Below are positions 39,590 through 50,040 of a DNA stretch of 64,000 nucleotides, in pieces; within the stretch, counting starts at the first letter, position 1; every line of letters starts with the position of its first letter. Source of the stretch: Corydoras sp. C115. Its lineage: Eukaryota; Chordata; Actinopteri; Siluriformes; Callichthyidae. The position numbers were made by a program, and so were the translations under genes. Location: NCBI GenBank assembly GCA_019802505.1, contig JAFMOC010000106.1, positions 496,001 to 560,000 of the forward strand, read 5' to 3'. A model generated the notes under the pieces. The model searched no databases, had not been told where the DNA came from, and was given only the letters and a program-made list of their open reading frames with translations.

Positions 39590-39930
39590 GTCTTGGTTGT
39601 TACTCAAGTAAACATCATTTAGGCGCCAGACTGGAAATATTGTTCAACATAGAAAACGAGGTCAATCAATTATTTGAGCCCGGGCAAACGCCTGCCCGAG
39701 CTGTATTCTAACAGGTATTAGCATGTTTGACTCGTGACTGTGGGTTTTTGACTCCTGCTCCGCCATAGGGAAATCTGTTGGAGGCCAAATTGCATTTCAG
39801 TCACTCCATAATGCCCTGCAGATAAGATTAGTGTTTTCCACTGGTGGCTGGAATGCCAGCGGAAAAACTTCCAGACAAGAGATCGCCTATAATGATGACA
39901 TCTGTGAGTCCAGATCTGAAAACATGAATG
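39590..39930. promoter_or_regulatory. Candidate conserved island
   Basis: Repeat-free with the inverted repeat CGGGCAAACGCCTGCCCG near 39681-39698 and GGTCAATCAATTATTTG. Confidence 0.4.
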
Positions 39931-40009
39931 GGAAGAATAGGTTGTGTATTATTCGAGCAGAGTGACATTATTTATTGCGTGTTAGTAAAATGTCACTGAT
40001 GTTAAATTT

Positions 40010-40640
40010 GATAGTTAAATGAATGACTTTTGTTGCTTTGTGGATTCTGATTGGCTGGCCGGTTGGATATCAGTGAGAGGTGCCATTGTTTTTCTTTCTG
40101 GTAGTGTGTTGTTGTCTGATTCACAGAGATCTGCAGCACTTGTTGTGCTTGCTTTTGTTCCATGCTTGTGGTGTATGTATGTGAATTTGCTCTGGTCCAG
40201 TGTGACGAAGTATACTACATCTCCTCTCTCATCAGTGCCCTCTATACAAACAAGCACACATACACAGGCTCTCTTGACTATGCGTAGCTCAAAATAACCC
40301 CAGCAAAGCAGCAGCCGTTTATCTGTATCTAGGGAGCTGATCCAATTACAGAGCTCACATTTGCATCCATCAGCTTGAGCGAGGGGCAAAATACCCTGAG
40401 TGAAGGAAAGAAAAAAGGCTTTGCCTGCTACCAAAACAAGAATTATAAATGTGATATAAAAAGATCGACAGCGTCACCATTCTCATCCGTGTGACCCCCC
40501 GAGTAGTGTGGCAATCATGGATCTTTTTCTCTCTCGGTCATACCAAGTGGGCGCATCATTACGCTAAATATCAGTGTCTTAATGAGGACCAGATGTCTGC
40601 GCTAAAGGGATCATTTAAGAAAAGGTACAAAGTAAATAAA
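40010..40640. promoter_or_regulatory. Candidate conserved islands
   Basis: Two repeat-free blocks (about 40270-40440 and 40480-40640) with TGATCCAATTACAGAGC and CGCATCATTACGC cores. A 139-codon frame on the minus strand starts only at a non-ATG codon. Confidence 0.35.
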
Positions 40641-41085
40641 CTGTAAGGCAAACTTAGGTAGACCTCCCTCCCTTTCGTCAAGCACCTCTTCTGCTCCATC
40701 TCTCTCTCCTCCCCTTCCCTCCCTCCATCTCTTGGACCCTCTGAAGTCCCTGTAAAGAAAACAGTTCATCAATCTTCATCAGAACCATTAAAGAGTGGAA
40801 TAATAGGGCCCGCTTATCTCACCTAAGTGCTGCCTTGGGGCTCCAAGGACAGCTAGCGAATGTGTTGAATATTAGAAAAAAAACTTCTTTCGGTGTTATT
40901 GTATCTTTTTTTATGTAGTATTGAAAAACAGCTTGTATCTGCCTTAACCTGAAATATAGCTGTCGATACATGCTTATTAATTTATATAGGTTTTGGAGAT
41001 GGATGTGTGCAGTGGAAAAAATGTTACCTTAAAAGAAAATGAGAAAAATTGTGATGAAATATACAAGGTACCATATGATTAATAG
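40641..41085. other. No gene seen
   Basis: CT-rich at 40660-40750, then AT-rich. Confidence 0.45.
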
Positions 41086-41089
41086 TGTG

Positions 41090-41400
41090 TGAATTCCAGT
41101 GCGCTTGCACACTTGTGAGTGTTGTCCCTCTGAAGCACCTGAATGTACTACTTTAAACCCATGCTTTAAATCAGAGACATTAATTAAGTCGGTCTAAAGT
41201 GCAAAAAAGCCCGTTGGCCTTCCACGTGACAGAATTATAGAATAAAAGTTCAGCAGGGTCACGTAATGATCATCTTTAAATTGTTCCAGAAGTCCACCGA
41301 GACGCTCGCTTTGCATTTAAAGATATTATCAAATTCACTGTAGGCTCCAAAATAAAATAGGACTGGCGTTTCTTCCATTTTGTTCAGATTCGGTGTCGTT
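41090..41400. promoter_or_regulatory. Candidate conserved island
   Basis: Repeat-free, with GACATTAATTAAGTCGG, a CACGTGAC E-box (41224-41231) and ACGTAATGATCATC. Confidence 0.4.
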
Positions 41401-41586
41401 TTATTTTGATACATGACTGAGAAATAGTACTCGTGTACTCTTGATGTCGTATCACGTTTCTTTTGTCACTATTATTAATGCGCAATCAGGCTAATCCAAG
41501 AGAAATGCGCGTCTTGCGCCAAATGCGCGTCAGTTGTTGCGTTTTATATTCTTTTTATACATTTAGACGACTTGTTCGTGGTTCAG

Positions 41587-41628
41587 AGAGAAAGAAAGAG
41601 AGAGAGGGAGAGAGAGAGAGAGAGAGAA
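41587..41628. repeat. GA-rich tract
   Basis: GA repeat with AAAG and GGGAG interruptions. Confidence 0.9.
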
Positions 41629-41839
41629 TGGTGAGTACATTATACTTCTTCGCACGTAGCTCAGTTTTACTCCAACAGTCAGTTGGCGCTCACCTTAAAA
41701 AAACACCAGCAGCAAAAACAGCAGTAAATCATGTGCTGTCGGTTCAATGTGGACGCGTTTACATTGTGTCCCTACTTATTTCGGATGTGTCTCCAAAGTG
41801 AAGGAATTAGAAATGTTGAACACGTCGCGACCCCCTCCC

Positions 41840-42230
41840 CAGCCATCCACACTCGCATTATGCCAAGGCTTTAATAGCTGACGAAATGCTCCGCTTCAGC
41901 CCGAGCCTGACAGCTACTTGATTTTTTTGAGGCAGAAAATGGGCTAATTTGTGAAAATGAGGCCCCGTGGCCGCGACGCACACACCTTACGCACAAGAGG
42001 AGCAGAGAGGGGAGGAGAGGAACAGCTGGCCTGCATTTTTAGCCCCCATAGCCTAATTAATTAAGAGCTTCCTCCGTGGGACCGGGGTGATTAAATAAAA
42101 GGAGGAGGTGGTATTCCCATTGCGCCACGGTGAAGGGGCCACTCCGATCCAGCTTTGTTAGAGATGAGCTTTTAGAGAGAAAGTGACGGGCCGACTTTTA
42201 TCGTTTAACTGAATTTGGCTGCTTTGACAT
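41840..42230. promoter_or_regulatory. Strong candidate conserved non-coding element
   Basis: Repeat-free, partly CpG-rich block with TAATTAATTAA (42054-42064), TGACAG, GGCTAATTTGTG and AGGCTTTAATAGC. It lies 4 kb past the irx5 stop. Confidence 0.45.
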
Positions 42231-42249
42231 TTTCATTCAGAGCAGAAGC

Positions 42250-42380
42250 TCGTGTTTTTTTTTTTTTTTGTTTTTTTTTTTTGTTTTAACTTCTGCGAAC
42301 CGATGGATGGTGCAAATGAAATAAACGCTGCACTTTTAACTGAATGCGAGATAAAGCAGTGTAGATAAGACGTGATGGTG

Positions 42381-42435
<55 letters not shown>
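42250..42435. repeat. Poly(T) and (GT)n microsatellites
   Basis: Interrupted T run at about 42256-42286 and GT run at 42382-42435. Confidence 0.9.
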
Positions 42436-42436
<1 letters not shown>

Positions 42437-43142
42437 AAGGGGGGGGGTGTAATCAGACGGTTCAGTCTGTATTCGGGAGAATTTGGACAAACGCGCTTTG
42501 GTGCTCTGTTGCTGCTCCCAGACGCGGTTAAACGCGCCAGCTAATAAAAAAGGTGTCCATTTACACATTCCGGCTGAATTTGATTCTGTTCAGCTGGAGA
42601 TTTGTTGCTGATGAGAGATCGTGTAGACGTCGGCTGTTATCAGGCGAGCTCTTATAAAGTCGACATCCGTTTTTGGGAAGGATTCGATGCGGCACATAGT
42701 CGCAATGTGAGCAACAGGTTGGGATCACACACTGCCCCATTCCTCCATGTTTGCAGAGGCTAGTTTACACACTAAGCGGCAGGTGTAATGGATTAATAAT
42801 TATTTCAACATATTGTTTTTATTTTATATTACACGTTATAATGCGCCTTACAATCTCAATTATGCGCCTTACACTCAATTATAGTATTACATTTATACAA
42901 CTAATTTAAATAGTTTTTACTTTATTTTTTCTTCTTTATAAAATTCCTAATTGTAAAATAGTTTCTGCGTGTCTGCGTTGTGAAAACATTGATACGTTGG
43001 ATTAGACTTTATTTTCTGTTCGCAAAAAAATAACCGTGCTGATAACTTTTTAGGCTGTGTGTCGCATATAGAATTGCAAAAAGACCGATAGTTATACAAT
43101 AAAAAAAATCATTAAAGTAACGCAAAAAAAAACATTGTTCTG

Positions 43143-43143
<1 letters not shown>
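42436..43143. other. No gene seen
   Basis: 42450-42780 is balanced and CpG-containing, so regulatory DNA is possible. The rest is AT-rich. Confidence 0.4.
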
Positions 43144-43178
<35 letters not shown>

Positions 43179-43179
43179 T
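43144..43179. repeat. (TTA)n microsatellite
   Basis: About 12 units. Confidence 0.9.
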
Positions 43180-43539
43180 AAGCATATTTCAATATGTTCG
43201 AAACACCGTGGATTTGTTTTCTAAGTTGAAGACAATTCCCATGATGCCGTTAAATAATTGCGCACTAATGTCTTTCGATGTCTAACTTTTAGAACTGGTA
43301 TTATTTTCTTAAACGTTTACCGTTCAAGTTTGAAGTTTGTTTACAGACTTTCTGTTTTGTAATGAAGAGGGAACGCTTTTTTTTCTGTAATAATCGAAAT
43401 ATATATTTCAAGCAGTACATAATTAAAACGGTTTTATTGTTCAGGATAATGTTCGAAACATTTCATAAATCATAAGTTAAGGGAAAAAATAATACGATAA
43501 AGTTAATATCCCAAAGGTGTCGCGCTTTTCATAACGCAA

Positions 43540-43742
43540 CGGAATTTGCACATCAAATGAGGCGATAGTCGCAGATTAGTCACGTGCTCAGGGCCTTCCG
43601 AAATATCCCTGAGAATTGATAGGACTAAATATGGAGAGAGAGAGAGAGTGTGAGAGAGAGACCCATAAGAAAACCAATTCAGAAATTAGCGAGATGGGGT
43701 TTAAGCGACTGTTACTGAACCCATTAGGGTTTTTTTCTGCGG
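43540..43742. promoter_or_regulatory. Regulatory-looking DNA before the 43.7-kb TATA box
   Basis: Unique sequence with an E-box CACGTG (near 43582) and a GA-rich tract at about 43633-43661. Confidence 0.3.
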
Positions 43743-43750
43743 TATATAAA
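43743..43750 (+). promoter_or_regulatory. Candidate TATA box downstream of irx5
   Basis: GGTATATAAACGC is a consensus TATA box on the plus strand, about 2.2 kb past the irx5 stop and pointing towards irx5. A CACGTG E-box lies upstream near 43582. The DNA after it (43770-44270) is repeat-free. No long ORF follows, so any product would be non-coding and antisense to irx5. Confidence 0.3.
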
Positions 43751-43799
43751 CGCTTTTGGACGCAGAGCCTTTGAACCAGAGCTTCCCTTCACTTTTAGT

Positions 43800-44268
43800 T
43801 TATCCTCTTTTAACATTCAATTGATTTCCATCATGCGGAAAATAAGATCGTAAATTATTATCGATAGCTCAATGTTCCAGTCTTGCAGTGCAAATAAAAA
43901 AAGGAAAAATATTCTGGTGAAACGTGAGGAATAAAAACGAATGCTTCTTTTATTCAGTAAAGAGAAGAAGGTCCTGTGGCAGTTCAGAATGTCACTTCCT
44001 TTCTATCTTCTGAAAAGCTTTAATGCGCATAAGCAGCATCGCATCGACTGCTTCAATTCCTGGAGGGGACTGTGAAGAAAAACACGATTATGCTGTTTAG
44101 GAGGTTAGTGGAGTGAGAGCTGAAATATGGTGGCTCACTGGACTGCGGGGGGAAAAGGACATGAGAGCCGCGGGAATTCAATGTTACCCAGGGGACTGTT
44201 CAGCCGCACGACATAAAGTAAACTATGGAGATTAATGACCTGACCTCAGACCTCTTTCCCTTTCTGAC

Positions 44269-44270
<2 letters not shown>
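43800..44270. promoter_or_regulatory. Candidate conserved island, 3' of irx5
   Basis: Repeat-free, moderately GC-balanced DNA between the TATA-like site and an ATT microsatellite. No coding frame is convincing. It could be transcript from the adjacent TATA box or an enhancer. Confidence 0.3.
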
Positions 44271-44273
<3 letters not shown>

Positions 44274-44318
<45 letters not shown>

Positions 44319-44795
44319 GTATTAGTATTATTATTTTTAATCCTACTTTCTGTAAATAATTTCATAATGACCACCAACATAAAAAAAAACGTTATTTTTC
44401 AACCTGCCAAGCAGTAAAATTGAAATCATGATGTAATGTAATAAACGTGGCTTTTAGGTCTATTTGTTTTACGTAAAATCGTTTAATTAAAAGTTTTAAA
44501 ACGTCTTTTAAAGAGTTTATACCGATGTATGTTTTATTGTGTTGTATCCTAATTAAAATAAATGAATAAAGTTTTTTTAAAAAACGTGCTGTGTTCAGGG
44601 TTTCATTTGTTGTGAGTATGTACCTACTAATGCTCCTAATAAATAGGCTAATAATAATTATTTTCTTTTCAATAATAATGTTTACAATATTAATGAGGTT
44701 ATTAATTAAACGACCCGAAATGAACAAATTAACCTTTATCTTACATTATGCATCACATTATGCGTGTTTACTCAATAATAATAATAGTTTGTATT

Positions 44796-44840
<45 letters not shown>
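44274..44840. repeat. Opposed ATT and AAT microsatellites
   Basis: ATT run at 44274-44333 and AAT run at 44802-44840 flank 470 bp of AT-rich DNA. The two are complementary and could pair. Confidence 0.85.
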
Positions 44841-44841
<1 letters not shown>

Positions 44842-44859
44842 TTGCTACACTTCTAACGC

Positions 44860-45470
44860 ATTATTAGGTCTGACACAAAATTCCTTTTGCTTCTGACAGT
44901 GTGTCATCTGAGAGAAGAAACTCGTATTCGGCGTGTATTTAAAGAGTGCTTGGCCCAAATTAGGAGCAAGTGTGACACCTACCTGCGGATGAGGGAAGAG
45001 CTTTAAGGCTTGCTTTAAGATGCAGCCTGGTGTCACAGGGGACCCGTACAGAGCTCATGACAGGTCCGTCCGTGTCCGCAGTACAAAGTGCTATTTATTC
45101 AGCCCAGCCTTTCGCTTCATTAATAGTAAAACGGGCCCGTATGTTCCCCGAAGCAGCGCACAGGGCCGAATACGCCGCTCCGCCACGCCTAGGAAACAGT
45201 AATGAGGGTCTAAATTTGGCATAAAATCGAACTCATTACTGGAGTTCGCCACCCGATCGCTCGGCGCATAACACGACGCGGTTGGAGTGTAATTGGGTTA
45301 AATGACTGGCTCGACACTGCGGCCTGCGTTGTCATATCAATATTCACCTGCTGATGCACGTGCACGTCCACGTCTATAATAAAAATTAGCCCACGTGATG
45401 CTGATTAAAGCGATCCCATAAATTATATTCAGAAGAAGAACCTTATCCCAAGCCGAGCAAACGCATTTCG
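44860..45470. promoter_or_regulatory. Candidate enhancer island just 3' of irx5
   Basis: GC- and CpG-rich for this window, free of repeats, with two CACGTG E-boxes (45357-45362 within the palindrome TGCACGTGCA, and 45392-45397) and ATTA cores. It lies 0.5-1.1 kb past the irx5 stop. An unannotated 3' UTR is an alternative for its proximal part. Confidence 0.4.
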
Positions 45471-45747
45471 AAGCAAGTTAATCTCTAGTTCCTAAACTTT
45501 TTCTCTTCCCTGCTTCAAATTGCCCCTGATTGCACCCTGGTGGCATCTGCGTATCGTGTGTAATTCGGGTGACTCTAAACGTCACACATCTGCCCCGTGC
45601 AGCAAACGTTCTAATTTCCTCCTCCCCACCAATTCCGCAGCACCCCAATAACTGCCGCACACGCGTGTACTTTTCATAATTTACTTCAAAGATAGTGTAT
45701 TGTCCATTTTAAATACAAAAATGCTACATTAAATATACATATTAGTC

Positions 45748-45986
45748 TTTAATACAAATAGACTTAGGCGGCTGCAGCGTTTTTAAGACAATTCTTTAGA
45801 TGTTACATCTCGATTAACCATTCAGAAACTAAGATTTGAGGATAAGCATTTACTCCGAAAATAACTGTCCTCCCAAATTACTTTCTTCTTATTATTTTTT
45901 TTTTCGGCGTCCTCGTCGTCTTCTTTTATTGAGCAACCACACAATAATAAATAATAGTCCATGAGCGCCAAGGCCAAATTCCCGTA
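45748..45986 (-). other. irx5: irx5 3' UTR with candidate poly(A) signals
   Basis: Downstream of the stop the minus strand carries AATAAA at 45930-45925 (57 bp after the stop) and ATTAAA at 45753-45748. Which one is used cannot be told; a longer 3' UTR is also possible. Confidence 0.45.
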
Positions 45987-46657
45987 TTAAATGTTGGACA
46001 TACCTTTCTTAAGTTCATAAGGGGAGTCCTTGCACAGATCTACCTGCGCTTGGCTCCGGGCTTTGCTCTCACGCGCCAGAGCCTCGGCTCGGTTTAAAAC
46101 GCTCGGGTTTATTCCGTTGAAGTGTGAGGTGGCCGTGCTCGACACGGAGCCGTGGCCGCTGTGCAGGTGGCTGAATGAGCCGTAGTTCGTGTAGCCCGCG
46201 TAAAACGGGGACGTGTAGTACAGAGGCCGAGAGATGACCGCGCCGCTCGGGAGCGCACACTGTGTCGAGGTCCGGCCCGGAGACGCGGCGCTGACTGCAG
46301 GGAGCGCGCTCTGAGTCGCGCCCGCGGCCTCGCTGCCTCTGCACCTGTCCGAGGACGTGGCTATTTCCGCCAGCGACCACAGTTTGGGCTTAGCCACCGA
46401 CGGAGGAGGGTGGATAACAGACGTGGCGTTGCTGTGATTGACCGCACCGGCGCCGTGAGTCACTTCCGGCGGCCTGTCATGCGCGCTCAGCTCATGGGGC
46501 CGCTGGAGCAGGGAAGGGGGCGACGTGGTGGCTTTGGTGGGCTCCTCATCCACCTCTTTCAGGTCCGAGTCACTAAGCAAGGGCTCAGAGTCTTTACTGT
46601 GGGGCTCGTCCTGGAATCTGTCGCACGGTGCTTCACCCGAGTGGAGGATTTTGGGAT
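45987..46657 (-). CDS. irx5: irx5 coding exon 3 (residues 218-440)
   Basis: Acceptor CCCCCTTCAG precedes ATCCCAAAATC. With the G carried from exon 2 the frame reads D-P-K-I-L-H-S-G-E-A-P and stays open to TAA at 45987-45989. It contains the LLSDSDLKE segment, the IRO motif (residues 307-317), the aromatic block (360-379) and the C-terminus ending KKGMSNI. The variable proline/serine/alanine-rich linkers are GC-rich, unlike the AT-rich flanks. Confidence 0.95.
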
Positions 46658-47717
46658 CTGAAGGGGGTGAAAAGATTGTTATTATTATTTATTTTTATTA
46701 GTATTATTATTAGTAGTAGTAGAGAAGACCGTTTAGTTTTAATTAAAATAGCATTGTATTATAAGGCTTTTTTTTTATTATTACTATAATATAGTTCAGG
46801 ATTAATATAATTAACAATAGTAAACAAGACCTGCTTTTTTTAAAATGTTCAGATAGCAAAACAACTGACGCTGAAAATGTAAAAATACATTTGATAAATA
46901 TTAATTAGCAATAATGATCATGATAATAGTAAAAATAATAATAAGCCTATTCTTCTAAATGAGCCACGTTCGACCAGCTGTGGCCTTATTATGCAGCCAA
47001 AGATAAATGGGTTGCAAAACACTCCGCGTCAAAAGCAATTCTCAGCCCATAAGGATCCAAATTAGACGAGCTCAAGGTGATTATTATTTAAAGCAATTGT
47101 CCTATTATAAATAATACACCGCCATTAAGCAGCAATCAATTTTGCGCCTGAAGTGGAAAACGACTGCGAATGAAAAATTGATGATTTTTCCACAGACCTG
47201 TCTCTGTATCCGTTGAGTCTCCCTTGTCCATGGGCTTGTTAGGCTCGTCGTCGTCGTTTTTCTCCAGGTCGATATTCTCATCCTCCTCCTCATCCTCGCT
47301 CCTGTTGCGCGGCGTCCAGGTCATCTTGTTCTCTTTCTTCAGTCTCCTCCGAGCGTTCGCGAACCAGGTGGACACCTGGGTCAGGGTCATCTTAGTGATG
47401 ATGGCCAGCATGATCTTTTCGCCCTTGGTAGGGTACGGGTTTTTGCGATGCTCGTTGAGCCAGGCCTTTAGTGTAGCCGTGGCGTCCCGTGTCGCGTTTT
47501 TACGGTAAGCTGGGTCACCGTACGGATACGAACCCAGTGGAGCCGCGTACGGGTGATAACCGATGGATCCAGCCATGCCTGTCGTATGATCATAGGGGGA
47601 ACCCTGCGAGAAATCACAACCAAACAAAGTAAGACTCACTAAACTAAACCCAAACTGTAAACTGTACGTTAGGCCTATTAGCTGTGTAAGTTGACAAGCA
47701 GTCAAAACTTACCGACT

Positions 47718-47756
<39 letters not shown>

Positions 47757-48650
47757 GCACGCACACACACACGCACACACACAAACTAATTACTAATTAT
47801 TCAAATATATATTTCCAACCTCTTAGGTGAGAAAATATAAAAATATAATAGTGTCAAATAATAGTGTCAAATTTGATTTGCCACTTTATAACCTTTTAAA
47901 CATTGGATAAAGATCCACAATAAATTGGACTGGATTTTTTTTTTTACATTTATATCCTTATGTTTTCAGAAAAATAAATATAATAATTTCAGATATTTTA
48001 ACGTTGCTTGTCAATTTCTTGTTTTTCTTTTTCGATTTTTGGATTTAAATACCTCTTTTTAATAATCGTTAGACATAAAAAAAAGCCCACGTTGCGCAAA
48101 TAAATGTGTCGTATAAAATGCGGTTTTGATTGGAATCGATTTTTGCTTATTTATTAAGCTAATTCTACAAATCCAAACCATGCCTAAAAGTTAGTAGACA
48201 GGTTTGGAAGATTTCTAAGCAACGAAATTCATTAGCGTTCTGTATTTGGGAGAAGGCTCCTGCACAAACAAATCAATTAACGCACTGCGCGGACCTGTTT
48301 ATTTATAAGGCGCGAAAGCAACGGCAGAAAAAGAGCAGTCATCGCAACTTTACGGACGTTAAAAAATACACCACGCACTAACTTTCGAAGCCAAACTCAC
48401 TCACCACGTACGAAGTGAAAGTGGCGGCGGCGGCGGCTGCGTCTGCTCCGTAGGGCAGATGCGAGCTGTAGGCGGCTGAAGCTCCACTGAACGCAGCCGA
48501 TCCGGCGTACGGGGCAAAGGCTGATCCGGACGACGATCTCCCGAGCTCCTCGGTGCGCGGGCCCGAGATCACACTCGTGCTGTACGCGGGACACGAGTAG
48601 AGCGCCAACGAGGCGGACGGCTGATACAAGTAACCCTGAGGGTACGCCAT
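45987..48650 (-). CDS. irx5: Iroquois homeobox transcription factor Irx5 (three coding exons)
   Basis: Coding exons 48405-48650, 47198-47603 and 45987-46657 (minus strand) join to 1323 nt, a 440-residue protein. Human IRX5 is about 480 residues, so this is a slightly short but complete member. The N-terminus MAYPQGYLYQPSASLALYSC is diagnostic of Irx5. An alanine run lies at 71-76. The TALE-class Iroquois homeodomain spans about 115-177, with the recognition-helix motif WFANARRRLKK at 162-172. An acidic stretch lies at 185-202, the IRO motif KPKLWSLAEIA at 307-317, a conserved aromatic block (SRPLYYTSPFY onward) at 360-379, and the C-terminal DLCKDSPYELKK block at 424-435. The start ATG is in a strong Kozak context (G at -3, G at +4). 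The family are nuclear DNA-binding regulators; Irx5 acts in heart, retina, limb and neural patterning. Sequence type resembles irx5a, but a and b cannot be separated without comparison. No frameshift or missing key residue is seen. Confidence 0.96.
46658..47197 (-). other. irx5 intron 2
   Basis: 540-bp phase-1 intron. Its exon-2-proximal 200 bp (about 46960-47130) is less AT-biased and contains ATTA cores, so it may be an intronic regulatory segment. The rest is AAT/ATT-rich. Confidence 0.85.
47198..47603 (-). CDS. irx5: irx5 coding exon 2 (homeodomain exon, residues 83-218)
   Basis: Acceptor TCTCGCAG precedes GGT TCC CCC TAT GAT, giving the family sequence GSPYDHT. The exon encodes the whole homeodomain (residues about 115-177) and the following acidic segment (SEDEEEDENIDLEKNDDDE). 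It ends GAG ACA G before a GTCTGT donor, so the intron is phase 1. In fish and mammals the homeodomain of Irx genes lies in this central exon, which agrees with the structure here. Confidence 0.95.
47604..48404 (-). other. irx5 intron 1, with CA microsatellite
   Basis: 801-bp phase-0 intron with consensus GTGAGT donor and TTTCTCGCAG acceptor. It holds a long CA/CG-interrupted dinucleotide tract at 47719-47783 and otherwise AT-rich DNA. No internal exon is apparent. Confidence 0.9.
48405..48650 (-). CDS. irx5: irx5 coding exon 1 (residues 1-82)
   Basis: Begins at the ATG at 48650 and ends after a GTG valine codon, immediately followed by the consensus donor GTGAGT (48404-48399). The intron is phase 0. 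The exon encodes the Tyr/Ser/Ala-rich N-terminal region. Its GC-rich alanine codons form a short GCG/GCC repeat near 48421-48440 that could vary in length between individuals. The open frame runs eight more codons into the intron, but family alignment (TSYV followed by GSPYDHT) places the splice here. Confidence 0.95.
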
Positions 48651-49700
48651 GGCCGAGCCTCGGTGGACGCGCTGAATTCTCGGTGCACTTTGTAAATCCC
48701 TGGTTCTTCACTCGCGCTCCCTGTTTCCTCCGCAGCCGCGCATAGAGTCCCAGCTGAGGCGAGCGCGCGTCCGTCCCGTTCGCGCACTGGAAATCTCGAC
48801 GCGCGACCAATGCATAGACTTGGTCCGCACTCGCGCACTTCCCTCCTTCCCTTCGACCCGAGTGCGTCTTGCGTCTCACCGTCGCTCAGTCGAGTTTTGG
48901 CTTATCAGCCTCGCAGCCTTGACTTCTTGGCGCGTCTTTCATGCCGCTCTGTGCGAGAAAGTTTGCCTTTTTTTGCGCTCCCGGATGGGACTTTGCTCGG
49001 CGGAGTGCCCTGCCAGGATGCTAAGTTGGAAATTGAGGATTCTGACGCCCACTACGTCGCCTCCTCACGCTCCTCCTCTCGGGTGTAGTCAGAAATGGGA
49101 GAGCTGGTGCTAGGATCCAATTCTCTCCCTCTCTCTCTCTCTCCCTCTCCCTCTCTCTCTCTCTGACACTCTCGCACAGAGACATTCGCTAACAATCCCC
49201 CTCCTTTCCTTTTTCTGCCTCTAACAAGCCTCATTGCTTTAGACCGAGCCTCTACAGCCCCTGGATGGCGATCTCATGCGAGCATCAGCTCCAACTTCTC
49301 TCGTTCTCTAAACACATGAAGCCGTCACTTTCACACTTGATTAATAGCAAATGGACTAGCCGGCTGCCAGAGACCTCTTTGCCAAAACGCCAGAGGAGAA
49401 ACGCTACGTGCTGCGGCGCTTCGTCTTCCAGGTTTTTTCATTTTAGCGCACGTTTTGTCTTGTCTCATGACAGTAGTCTGCATACCAGTTTGGACAGAAA
49501 ATTCACACCGAGTCTTCGCGCAATCCGTGCGTTTCCGCAGTCTAGCAGCGCGCGTTTTGCATGCGAATAATCGGGCGCGCTTCTGAAAACCGCCTCTGCA
49601 AAACTAATGTTTCCCTGCACTCGCTAAATAGGTCTGATCTCGCTGTCTTTCGTCTTCTTTCTTTTCTCCTGAAAGGCAAGTATGGCTAACTTTTGACAGA
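48651..49700 (-). promoter_or_regulatory. irx5: irx5 5' leader and CpG-rich promoter region
   Basis: From the ATG outward the DNA is strikingly GC- and CpG-rich (roughly 48400-49600) against an AT-rich background, as expected of a CpG-island developmental promoter. There is no obvious TATA box. A pure pyrimidine tract (GA on the sense strand) lies 470 bp upstream of the ATG. Several upstream ATGs occur on the transcribed strand, for example at 48813. The transcription start cannot be placed from sequence alone. Confidence 0.6.
49121..49164. repeat. Pure CT/GA tract in irx5 promoter region
   Basis: 44 uninterrupted pyrimidines, GA-rich on the irx5 sense strand. Such tracts can form triplex DNA and are common in metazoan developmental promoters. 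Confidence 0.85.
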
Positions 49701-50040
49701 TGATGAGTGATTTGGCCGCCGGACACCGCCATCCCCAGATCCCATAATAAAGCGCTTCTTCCTCCTTTTAAGCGCAAAGCCCCGTGCTCACACGCATTAA
49801 AGTCCATATGCCGCCGCGGCCGTGGCCTCTAAAGCCGCTTTGATTCATACTGATATCTGTCTGTGCGCCGTAGCAGATCCCAGATTTAGCCCGATTTATG
49901 TCATTTTGTTTGCTTGAAGACCATATGTATAGCGTATCATGGTTGTTATGGTCATAAAACAAGCTTAAAGTATAGGCTACCGGGTATAAACGAGCACGTA
50001 GCAGGCTTCCACTGCAGCTGTAGCCCGAAGAGGTAGAAAA
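49690..50040. promoter_or_regulatory. Candidate conserved island upstream of irx5
   Basis: Repeat-free sequence with TGATTT/CATAATAAAG Hox-type cores and a GC-rich core GCCGCCGCGGCCGTGG near 49811-49826. It lies 1.0-1.4 kb upstream of the irx5 ATG. There is no plausible ORF. Confidence 0.4.

Noticed and set aside
40015..40434. 139-codon minus-strand frame
   Set aside because: Begins at TTG, no domain, overlaps two repeat-free islands.
46410..47508. Antisense frames over irx5 exons 2 and 3
   Set aside because: Shadows of the GC-rich coding exons on the opposite strand.
48397..48879. 160-codon frame overlapping irx5 exon 1 on the same strand
   Set aside because: Alternative-frame shadow of exon 1 and the GC-rich 5' leader; non-ATG start.
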